A DNA stretch of 64,000 nt from Bacillota bacterium. Lineage in GTDB: Bacteria; Bacillota; UBA4882; UBA8346. The translations under genes were made by a program, and so were the position numbers. Below are positions 16,372 through 23,287 of the stretch, piece after piece. Location: positions 28,329 to 92,328 of the forward strand of contig JAEVYU010000040.1 of the NCBI GenBank assembly GCA_023392595.1. The letters run 5' to 3'. The first letter of the stretch is position 1. Each line of letters opens with the position of its first letter. The notes beneath the pieces are model-generated. The model searched no databases. It had not been told where the DNA came from and saw nothing but the letters and a program-made list of their open reading frames with translations.

Positions 16372-17400
16372 TTACTTTCCAAAGCCGCAATTGGGAAAGT
16401 TGCAAACCTCACAGTTTAAACATAATCCGCCATGACCTAAACCGGTCAAATCACTGGCTGTCAAGATATCATCCGCCATGATACGGGGCAATATCAAATC
16501 AAAAATTGTGCGCCTGGCATACATAACACACCCGGGCAAACCGATAATGGGAATCTTTTTGGAAAGTAAGGGGTAATAAGCCAGTAAAAACATAGCCCCC
16601 GGCAAAACCGGAGCACCGTATGAGATGAGTTCGGCGCCGGTATTTTTGATGGCAGCAGGAGTGGTATCATCGGGATCAACGCTCATTCCTCCCGTACATA
16701 TGACAAAATCAGCTTCCCGGTCGATATAGCCAAGAATCGCGCGGGTGATATTCTCCGCTTTGTCTCCGACAATGTCCTGACCCAAAACCTCAACCTTATA
16801 TTCGGCCAATTTTTGGCGGATGACCGGACCAAAAGTATCCTGAATCCGGCCATAGAAAACTTCATTTCCCGTTGTTACAATTCCGGCTTTTTTATTTCCA
16901 AAAGGCAAAATTTGCAACAAAGGCTTGTTATCCGCGATCGCCAATGCTTCCTTCATTTCCGCTTCTTCGATGACCAGTGGAACAACACGCGTCCCGGCCA
17001 GTTTCATGCCTTCATAGACTGCAAAATTGCCATGACGGGTGGCAATGATCATTTTACCCAGAGCATTAATACGGTTAAGCCTTTCCAGATCAACCTTGAA
17101 TAAGCCGTCCACCGTGGCAAAAAGTTCAATCTTACCCTCTTTGGCGGGGGTGGAACTCATATATTTATTTTTGCATATACTCAACAGAATTTCCGCCGCC
17201 TCATTTTCATGCAGCATGCCAGGTTGCTTCTCCCAGACATATAAATGTTCTTTCCCCAGGGAAAGCAAAACCGGAATATCCTCCTCGGCAACGACATGCC
17301 CTTTACGAAAAACCGGGCCGCTTTTCTCCCCCCTGATAATTTGCGTCAAATCATGGCAGAGGACATGACCCACTGCATCGATTGTCTTGATTTGTTTCAT
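16372..17400 (-). CDS. Molybdopterin-binding (MoeA-like) protein
   Basis: About 342 residues with a MoeA/MogA-type molybdopterin-binding domain: GIVTTGNEVFYGRI, VICTGGMSVDPDDTTPAAI and PIIGLPGCVMYARRT. The N-terminal part is a shortened MoeA-like segment. The C-terminus ends in a Cys-rich tail (CLNCEVCNFPNCGFGK, four Cys) that could hold a metal. MoeA inserts molybdate into adenylylated molybdopterin. This shorter family, found in clostridia next to xanthine dehydrogenase or aldehyde oxidoreductase genes, may do this or act in cofactor handling. ATG 17400 with GGAGG is favoured over an upstream start at 17427. First gene of the operon, behind a long leader. Confidence 0.88.
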   Translation of the reverse strand: MKQIKTIDAVGHVLCHDLTQIIRGEKSGPVFRKGHVVAEEDIPVLLSLGKEHLYVWEKQPGMLHENEAAEILLSICKNKYMSSTPAKEGKIELFATVDGLFKVDLERLNRINALGKMIIATRHGNFAVYEGMKLAGTRVVPLVIEEAEMKEALAIADNKPLLQILPFGNKKAGIVTTGNEVFYGRIQDTFGPVIRQKLAEYKVEVLGQDIVGDKAENITRAILGYIDREADFVICTGGMSVDPDDTTPAAIKNTGAELISYGAPVLPGAMFLLAYYPLLSKKIPIIGLPGCVMYARRTIFDLILPRIMADDILTASDLTGLGHGGLCLNCEVCNFPNCGFGK

Positions 17401-17492
17401 ATCATCCTCCGTGGTAAAAAAGAGCATGGATTAATTTAATATCAAACTGTGTGTAAGAAAAATTGAAAATCCCGATCCAAACTGTAGGAATA

Positions 17493-17569
17493 GGGGACGG
17501 AATCATTTTTTATTCCGTCCCCTTGAAAAATACATCATCTCAAGCAAGATAACAAATCCATCTTTGTTA
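17493..17569 (-). promoter_or_regulatory. Leader hairpins of the molybdenum-cofactor operon
   Basis: Two hairpins lie between promoter and first gene on the reverse strand: TAACAAA/TTTGTTA (17550-17569) and an 11-bp perfect GGGGACGGAAT/ATTCCGTCCCC stem (17493-17522). The second is not followed by a U run, so it is not a simple terminator. I could not match the leader to the known molybdenum-cofactor riboswitch. Confidence 0.4.
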
Positions 17570-17609
17570 AAAATGCCCTAACTCTTTATCCTACCAGAGC
17601 ACTCATTCT

Positions 17610-17638
17610 ATTATAAAATGGCGCCTCCGGGCTGTCAA
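17610..17638 (-). promoter_or_regulatory. Consensus promoter of the molybdenum-cofactor operon
   Basis: TTGACA (17638-17633), exactly 17 nt, then TATAAT (17615-17610) on the reverse strand: a perfect sigma-70 consensus. The expected transcript start near 17603 leaves a leader of about 200 nt before the MoeA-like ATG. Confidence 0.75.
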
Positions 17639-17747
17639 TCATCCGTAAACTTTCTAGATCCAGGTTCGGCTCAGAAACGATTCAAATGTACTGAGGAGTA
17701 TCGAACCAGCCTGATTGGGGTTTTTGAAATCATAGCCCATAAAAAAA

Positions 17748-17763
17748 GCTGCCCCACGGCAGC
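17748..17763 (-). terminator. Terminator after the small hypothetical gene
   Basis: GCTGCC-CCAC-GGCAGC stem-loop, followed on the reverse strand by seven T residues, 10 bp past the stop at 17774. It supports real transcription of the short gene. Confidence 0.9.
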
Positions 17764-17773
17764 GAAAACAGGC

Positions 17774-17980
17774 TCATCCGTTCTCCAAATCAAACTTTTC
17801 TTCAAGTTTGCGCAAACAATTCAGAATGGTATCCATCCATTCTTTTACCTCTTCCGCTTCTAAGTAAGGGAGAGTTTGGGAAAGACCCATCCCAGGTTTT
17901 ACGAGAAGTTGTCTTTGTTCAAGATTTAACAAACTATCCCAATTGGGATTTAATTTTCGATTCCGTATTACAGATGCCAA
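17774..17980 (-). CDS. Small hypothetical protein
   Basis: A 68-residue product if TTG 17980 is the start; that TTG has AAGGAGAG five bases upstream, whereas the in-frame TTG at 18001 lies before the ribosome site. The protein is acidic and mostly helical by eye (EAEEVKEWMDTILNCLRKLEEKF at the C-terminus, shown in part), with no signal or membrane segment. I do not recognise a family. A textbook terminator directly after the stop argues that it is a genuine gene. It stands alone, convergent with nothing and downstream of a possible structured RNA. Confidence 0.6.
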   Translation of the reverse strand: MASVIRNRKLNPNWDSLLNLEQRQLLVKPGMGLSQTLPYLEAEEVKEWMDTILNCLRKLEEKFDLENG

Positions 17981-18154
17981 TGAAACTCTCCTTTCAAGCA
18001 AACAATGTCATTCATTAATTCGCCGCCATTTTAAAAATACCTTTGGAAAACAAAGGGATATCGTTAAAAATCGACAAAATTCTACAACCAAAAATTAGGA
18101 GACGGATTTCAAACGATAATTAAGAATTCCTAAATCGTTCCGGAACTCAGGCAA

Positions 18155-18268
18155 TAAAAAAAGAGGCCGCCGTCGACTCTCCTCATAGTTTGGGAATCCA
18201 ATTTTTCATTTTGGATAGGAAACCCGTTTCGTATCCCTTTTAACCGAAAGTCTTCGAAAGGCCTCTTT
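18155..18268 (-). ncRNA. Candidate structured RNA ending in a terminator-like stem
   Basis: Read on the reverse strand, an outer stem AAGAGGCC/GGCCTCTT encloses about 90 nt and is followed by a run of U. Inside, GACUUUC can pair with GAGAGUC (one G-U), and AUCCAA with UUGGAU inside GGGA/UCCC. This nested folding in 114 nt is more than a simple terminator needs. It lies after the small peptide gene at 18372-18485 and about 175 nt before the gene at 17774-17980. It could be an independent small RNA, a cis-regulator, or just an elaborate terminator of the peptide gene. No known family matched from memory. Confidence 0.35.
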
Positions 18269-18371
18269 TCTACTTTCAGGATGGAAAAACTTTTATGGCT
18301 AGGCAGTATTAGCCCTGGAAAGGATGAACATTAATTTACGGACTATGAATTCTCTGGATGGTTTCGGTCAT

Positions 18372-18485
18372 TTAGATAAAACTGCCACCGCAGAAGCAGC
18401 TAAAGATGATGATGATGATGATAATCCATATAATCCACCAACACCCGCCGCCGCCCCAACCTTGCTCGGCATTTACATCACTCAT
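18372..18485 (-). CDS. Tiny Gly/Ile-rich membrane peptide, YjcZ-like
   Basis: A 37-residue gene with a textbook GGAGGTGA six bases before the ATG. The product starts MSDVNAEQGWGGGGCWW, then has one hydrophobic helix with seven consecutive Ile codons and ends FSCFCGGSFI. A Gly-rich head plus a single membrane helix recalls the YjcZ-type sporulation peptides of Bacilli, which have no known enzyme activity. Upstream, TATATTATG on the plus strand (18524-18532) reads CATAATATA on the coding strand, which fits the -10 box of mother-cell sporulation sigma factors; no clear -35 is seen. The ATC repeat (six copies) is prone to slippage, which could change helix length. Confidence 0.65.
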   Translation of the reverse strand: MSDVNAEQGWGGGGCWWIIWIIIIIIIFSCFCGGSFI

Positions 18486-18646
18486 TCATTTCACCTCCAA
18501 CATCAGTTTGAGGTTCCCTTACCTATATTATGGAATTTTCAAAGACATGGAATGAGTTTTTGTAATCTTATTGCATGAAAATGGCAGACTCCGCAATAAT
18601 CCGAACGACTTTGGAATGGGGAACGATACACTGATTCTTTCTGTCA

Positions 18647-18772
18647 TTCAGTGAATTACTTCTGCCACAGAAATAATTCTTTCCGTCGTTCAATAAATTA
18701 CTTCTGTCACAAAAATAATTCTTTCCGTCGTTCAATGAATTACTTCTACCACAGAAATAATTCTTTCCGTCG
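18647..18772. repeat. 42-bp tandem repeat, three copies
   Basis: Three head-to-tail 42-bp units (18647-18688, 18689-18730, 18731-18772), each starting TTCA(G/A)T and ending TTCTTTCCGTCG, differ at a few positions. Part of a fourth unit precedes them (about 18635-18646). Because 42 is a multiple of three, an open frame crosses the array, but it has no ribosome site and I do not call it a gene. Unit length and absence of unique spacers exclude CRISPR. Confidence 0.9.
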
Positions 18773-19177
18773 TCGGAAAATAATCACCGGGCATCGTCGC
18801 CAAGGCGCTGCAGACACAGAGGTGTGGTTTTGGTGTTTCAGGATGCAATCTGCCGGGTTTAATGCCTCGCGCGCCGCCGCTCTTTTAATCCTGGAAATCC
18901 TGTTCATCCTGTCTTGGTTAACTTTTCTTTCCCCGGGGAATCCGCTTCAGAATCATGAAGGCAAAAATGGAGGTTCCGGCTTTACCTCCTACAATCAATA
19001 TTCCAATAATTGGCATTCAAATTTAACTTTATTAGAGGCCTACCAGCGAATCGAGGGTAATAAGCTAATATCGACTGCAAATCTCCGGTATCCAGAGTCC
19101 TTTCATGAAGTTTAAACCGGTGATAGTTTATTTACTTTCCGAACAATCTTCATTTAAAAAATCCAAGGAGGAGAGCC
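18773..19177. other. Intergenic region upstream of the uncharacterised gene pair
   Basis: About 400 bp with no supported gene. It contains a 9-bp triple repeat (ATCCTG plus three variable bases, 18888-18914), a motif type seen scattered in many bacterial genomes, and a small hairpin GGAGGT/ACCTCC near 18970. The promoter of the next gene presumably lies here but is not obvious. Confidence 0.45.
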
Positions 19178-19540
19178 ATGTTTACCTGGAGCAAAAACAA
19201 CCGGGCCTGTACCACCACATGGAGCACTTTATTGATATTGGACCAAATCAGCGCTGCTTTTAGCGATTCCGGCGCCCTTAAAATCCAGGACTTCACTTTT
19301 TGGAACAAGACCGGCAGTTCCGAGATGCGCAAAGTAATGGCCAATACCCTGGCGATTCAAATGGATAATATTTTTACCATGCTCCGGGGAGCCCAATACG
19401 AGAGAGGCGTTACCAAAGAAATCGCCATCAACGGGATGATGAACATTCTGACCGTCGGCGACCAAACTGTCAGTGATTTGGCAGAACTCAACAATAACAA
19501 CTACGCCTTTTGGAATGGAGATAAAACGGGTGAGAATTAA
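19178..19540 (+). CDS. Uncharacterised protein paired with the barrel-like gene
   Basis: A 120-residue protein with a strong AAGGAGGAG seven bases before the ATG. It has no signal peptide or membrane helix and no motif that I recognise. Asn-rich ends and a central amphipathic part (MANTLAIQMDNIFTMLRG) are visible. It overlaps the following exported protein gene by about 11 bp, so the two are translationally coupled and likely act together. The first ten bases after its ATG reappear at the start of the truncated copy at 31979-32124, which suggests that the two genes were once duplicated as a unit. Function unknown. Confidence 0.7.
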   Translation: MFTWSKNNRACTTTWSTLLILDQISAAFSDSGALKIQDFTFWNKTGSSEMRKVMANTLAIQMDNIFTMLRGAQYERGVTKEIAINGMMNILTVGDQTVSDLAELNNNNYAFWNGDKTGEN

Positions 19541-20690
19541 ATTTTGCCTATCGATCCTTATTTTACTGGCCTTAACGGCCCTGATGGCTATTCCCGCATA
19601 TGCCGATGAAGCAGGATCTTCCATCAACATGAGTGATTTTGCATCATCCTCCGGGCTCCCCGGCGCTGTTCTCATCCAGGCGCTGGAGCAACCCTTGAGT
19701 ATCAACCAGGAATTAAACAGCGTTTTAATTACCGATCATGCCTGGAAATTTTTAAAGGACCTCAATCTAAAATTATATACCGCGACAACCAGCGACGGCA
19801 CTCAGTCATTGGGCTTAAGTTACACTTTGACCAAAGATCTGAAGCGGTTTTTTTTCACCAAAAGTAATTCCCTGCAAACCGGGATCAGTTATTCCCTTAA
19901 TCTGGACGGGAATACCGCGGTCATCCAAGATGCAAACCCCAACGATTTTTTGATTTCCGACTTTTCCATCCATTATTTCCGCAGCCAAGGCGGAGCCATC
20001 CAGTCCGATGAAGCTTTATACGCCTCCCTCAATCAATTGGAAGATAAAATGGCCGGTATGGGGGATCTAAACCAGCTCCTGGCCAGTCCCGAATATAAGG
20101 ATTTTGCAAAAGCTCTGCGGAAAAACATGACCGATCAATATTATATCGATTTTTCCGCCATTGGCGGTTACGAATCAAATCACTCCTTCAGGGAAAGACA
20201 GTTATATTACGGAGTTCAGTTGGGTCTGGACCTTAAGGCCTGGAATCCCCAGTCCAAACTGGCAAAATATAATATTTTCGATTGGCCTTTCGCCCTGATA
20301 CGATTTTTATCCGGTAACGACAATGCTTTTACTCCCCGCGGCACTGCCATACCCACCGTCCTGCTGGGACTGGACATGGTGGATCCGCAAAGCGGGGTCG
20401 TCAAAAAGTTCCATCCGGATGATTCCTTTTTTACACGTTTCCGGGCGGAGACTTCCTTCCGGACTCCCCTTTCCTTGCAGAATTTAATCTTTTTCGAGGC
20501 TTCCTATCGCTATGATTGGCAGCCTCATGCTTCTGAGCTTATAAAACAAAACGCCATGGACCGGTTTGGGTATTTTGTGGCAGCCCTCACCCTGCCCAAC
20601 GGGATGTTCGCCAGTTATTCGACGGGAAAACTGCCTGCGGACCTGGAAAGCGACAGAGTCTATGAGCTTGGGTTTAGATTTAGTTTATAG
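19530..20690 (+). CDS. Exported beta-barrel-like protein, probable outer-membrane protein
   Basis: About 386 residues. A signal peptide (hydrophobic LSILILLALTALMAI, cleavage after AYA) leads a mature protein rich in alternating polar/aromatic strands (LQTGISYSLNL, QLYYGVQLGLDLKAW, NLIFFEASYRYDW, VYELGFRFSL). The aromatic alternating C-terminal strand is typical of outer-membrane barrels. This points to a diderm envelope. GTG 19530 with GGAG nine bases upstream is preferred over ATG 19515, which has no ribosome site. No family is recognised. A roughly 125-bp copy of its 3' end lies at 31995-32124, and the sugar-acid locus sits between the two copies. Confidence 0.7.
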   Translation: MRIKFCLSILILLALTALMAIPAYADEAGSSINMSDFASSSGLPGAVLIQALEQPLSINQELNSVLITDHAWKFLKDLNLKLYTATTSDGTQSLGLSYTLTKDLKRFFFTKSNSLQTGISYSLNLDGNTAVIQDANPNDFLISDFSIHYFRSQGGAIQSDEALYASLNQLEDKMAGMGDLNQLLASPEYKDFAKALRKNMTDQYYIDFSAIGGYESNHSFRERQLYYGVQLGLDLKAWNPQSKLAKYNIFDWPFALIRFLSGNDNAFTPRGTAIPTVLLGLDMVDPQSGVVKKFHPDDSFFTRFRAETSFRTPLSLQNLIFFEASYRYDWQPHASELIKQNAMDRFGYFVAALTLPNGMFASYSTGKLPADLESDRVYELGFRFSL

Positions 20691-20734
20691 GAATGTCGCG
20701 GGTTCATTGGAGGGAGAAAAAATTATAGTGAATT

Positions 20735-21658
20735 TCACCTACAGCCGGTATCCAGTAACTGCTTATCAATTAGGCTCTGCATATTGGGTAAATTGCTCTT
20801 TAGTTCTTCTTCCAAATCCTGGAGAGCTGTTCCGGGATAAATATTAAAGTGAAAGCCCCGGGCCAAAACCGCTAATTTATAACCATGGGGTAAACCGAGT
20901 TTCATTGCCGCTTCGGCAATAGTAGCCACCGCCTTTTGGCAATGCAACGCAGTCCGGTAATCATTGCTTTTATAGGCATGGTAAAGTTTAATCAATATTT
21001 CCGGGACAATCCCGCCTGTAGCAATGATACAACCGTTAGCGCCATATGCAAGCCCCGATAACACAAGCTCATCCCAGCCCATTAGAATCTTGATCGGCAA
21101 ATTTTCGTCTTCCAACCGCTTTGCCAGCTTCAAAAGAAATTTAAGATCCCCGCTTGACTCTTTAATCGCAGTGATATTCCCATGCTTACAAATGGCGATC
21201 AAGTTTTCAAATCCAATGTTATTCGTAAATGACGGCGAATTGTATAAAATCAAGGGTAACGGACATGCATCAGCAACCGTTGTAATATATTTATGGATAT
21301 ATTTCACGGGATAGGAATAATAGTAAGGGGCACTTAAAACCACACCATCCGCACCGACTTCTTTACAAAAACGGGCAAGCTCTATGCTTCTGTCGACTTC
21401 AAAGTCATTAATTCCCGGAATAATCCTCAATTTTCCACGGCCTCTTTCAATGACAGCTGCGATTATGCGTTTTTTGACATCCGTATCCAAGGCAATAAAC
21501 TCTCCGATATTCCCAACTGGGAAAACCCCATTTACACCTTTATCCACCAAGAAATCTATGATTTGATAAATCGCTTCATAATCAACGGCCCCAGATCGGT
21601 TGTACGGAGTACACATTGCACAATAAATTCCTTCGGGTGCGAATTTTTTCTGGTTCAT
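20735..21658 (-). CDS. DapA/N-acetylneuraminate-lyase family aldolase
   Basis: A 307-residue class I aldolase of the DapA superfamily. The Schiff-base lysine is in AIKESSGD (near 166), the catalytic Tyr in LILYNSP (near 138), and the GxxGE loop is GNIGEF, unlike the GTTGE of true dihydrodipicolinate synthase. In this context it most likely cleaves or dehydrates a 2-keto-3-deoxy sugar acid to pyruvate and an aldehyde. It is the last gene of the leftward sugar-acid locus, which also encodes KduD and an enolase-superfamily dehydratase. It runs convergent to the barrel gene with only 44 bp between stops. Lysine biosynthesis is less likely given the altered loop. Confidence 0.88.
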   Translation of the reverse strand: MNQKKFAPEGIYCAMCTPYNRSGAVDYEAIYQIIDFLVDKGVNGVFPVGNIGEFIALDTDVKKRIIAAVIERGRGKLRIIPGINDFEVDRSIELARFCKEVGADGVVLSAPYYYSYPVKYIHKYITTVADACPLPLILYNSPSFTNNIGFENLIAICKHGNITAIKESSGDLKFLLKLAKRLEDENLPIKILMGWDELVLSGLAYGANGCIIATGGIVPEILIKLYHAYKSNDYRTALHCQKAVATIAEAAMKLGLPHGYKLAVLARGFHFNIYPGTALQDLEEELKSNLPNMQSLIDKQLLDTGCR

Positions 21659-21676
21659 CGTTTATCTCCTATATTT

Positions 21677-23287
21677 TTAATTCTTTTTGATTTTAAATTC
21701 ACTCGGGGTATAGTTGGTGGTTTTTTTAAAACAAATACTGAAATATTGGGGGGAATTATACCCTACTTTATAGGCAACCTCATAAATTTTCAGGTCAGTA
21801 CTGTTAAAAAGCTCTACGGCTTTTTTGATCCGCATATCCTCCAGATAATCACTGAAATTAATCTTTTTTAACTGCCTGAACAGTGATGAAAAATAATTAG
21901 GGCTTAAGTGAACGAAACCAGCCACATCATCCAGAGTTAAATCCGGGGTCATATAATGATTTTCAATATAGAATATTGCGTTATCAATTATTTTTTCCGC
22001 CCCGCTCTTCCTTTTTTCGGATAAAATCGCAACCACTTCGGTTAGCGTACTTTTTAGCCACTTCTCGATCTCCGCGACACTCTCCATCCTGGTAACCTGG
22101 GGGATTATCTTGTTTGATAAATTGATCATCTTGGATGAATCATTATCTTCTTCCTCAATGATCTTGCAAGCCAAAATGATTGTTTCAACGGCAACCAACT
22201 GGATATAAGAGAAGTATATGCCTTTGACATTCTTAAAGCTGAGAAAAATCTGCTCAATTTTGTTCGATATCTCCTCAAACTGCCCTACTTTCAAACAATT
22301 GACCAAGTCCTTTTGCTTGTCGCTGATGTTGAGATCCAATCTTTTCTGACCGCTATCGATATCATTGATTCGAATAATACTACGATTCTCAAAATATCGG
22401 CTGTACTCTGCCGTCATTTTCGCTTCCTCATAAGATTTGGCAATATTATGAAAGCCCCAATAGGCAGTTCCCAAACAAAGCGTCAAAAAAAACTCATCCA
22501 TGGTATTGATCCGAGTCCGGATCTCATTGGCAATCTCAAGCATATATTGTTCACAAGCTTCTTTTTGCGGGAACTCTTTGAAAATTACGGCAATTTCATC
22601 ATCCCTGCTGTTAAAGATAACAGTTTTTGAAATATCCAACAGCCCTTGGACCGCTGAAAATATTTTCTGTTTCATAAATTGCTTATTAATTATAATAGAG
22701 CTAATTTCAGAAATTGCACTCACTGCCGAATTAAGAAAGTAACTTTTAATACTTAAAATGGCGACTCCAAAATAATTTTCAAGGGGTAGACCGACAAAAC
22801 TCCGGATTTCTGCTTCCTTCTCCGGAGTGAGGCTTCTTGTTACCAGCTCATATAAATATTTTTCTTTAAGTAAAGGTAACCCGGCTTTTATTTCGTTCCT
22901 GAGCTTCCGTTCTTCGATCAGTCTTTCTTTTGCGCTGCAAACCGCTTCAACCACTTTCTGATTATCAAAAGGTTTGGTAATATAATCGTGTACATGCATC
23001 TTAACGGCTTTTTTGGCAAATTCAAATTCTTCATAGGCCGTCAACAATATCACTTTAATTTCAGGATATTCCTGTCTAATGATTCCGGAAAGTTCGAGCC
23101 CATCTAAAAACGGCAGGTTAATATCAATTAGGGCGATATCCGGCAGCAGTCTTTTAATGAGAGCCAGTCCCGCCTCGCCATCATATGCCGTTCCCACCAC
23201 TTCAACCTCATTTTTGCTCCATTGAACGCTATGGCAGAGACCTTTACAGATCACTTCATCATCATCTACAATGATCAGTCGGTACAT
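21677..23287 (-). CDS. YesN-type response regulator with AraC DNA-binding domain
   Basis: A 536-residue regulator. The N-terminal receiver has DDDE (8-11), phospho-acceptor Asp in IALIDINLPFLDG and KPFDN. A long central region of about 270 residues precedes a C-terminal AraC double helix-turn-helix (LTLDDVAGFVHLSPNYFSSLF and IYEVAYKVGYNSPQYFS, each given in part). Such proteins activate ABC sugar-transport operons in Bacillota when phosphorylated by a YesM-type kinase. The kinase gene overlaps it by 13 bp upstream. The likely target is the permease/binding-protein operon to the right, possibly through the promoter region near 31885. Confidence 0.95.
   Translation of the reverse strand: MYRLIIVDDDEVICKGLCHSVQWSKNEVEVVGTAYDGEAGLALIKRLLPDIALIDINLPFLDGLELSGIIRQEYPEIKVILLTAYEEFEFAKKAVKMHVHDYITKPFDNQKVVEAVCSAKERLIEERKLRNEIKAGLPLLKEKYLYELVTRSLTPEKEAEIRSFVGLPLENYFGVAILSIKSYFLNSAVSAISEISSIIINKQFMKQKIFSAVQGLLDISKTVIFNSRDDEIAVIFKEFPQKEACEQYMLEIANEIRTRINTMDEFFLTLCLGTAYWGFHNIAKSYEEAKMTAEYSRYFENRSIIRINDIDSGQKRLDLNISDKQKDLVNCLKVGQFEEISNKIEQIFLSFKNVKGIYFSYIQLVAVETIILACKIIEEEDNDSSKMINLSNKIIPQVTRMESVAEIEKWLKSTLTEVVAILSEKRKSGAEKIIDNAIFYIENHYMTPDLTLDDVAGFVHLSPNYFSSLFRQLKKINFSDYLEDMRIKKAVELFNSTDLKIYEVAYKVGYNSPQYFSICFKKTTNYTPSEFKIKKN

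Noticed and set aside
18635..18772. Possible CRISPR array
   Set aside because: Units are contiguous with no unique spacers, and no cas genes are present.
18888..18914. 9-bp triple repeat ATCCTG plus three bases
   Set aside because: A short motif type common in many bacterial intergenic regions; noted in the intergenic entry but not taken as a finding.
18651..19115. Rightward open frame of 154 codons across the 42-bp repeats
   Set aside because: No ribosome site; the frame is open because the repeat length is a multiple of three, and the remainder has no protein-like composition.
20566..20847. Rightward open frame beyond the barrel gene
   Set aside because: Out of frame with the barrel gene and running into the convergent aldolase gene; no ribosome site.
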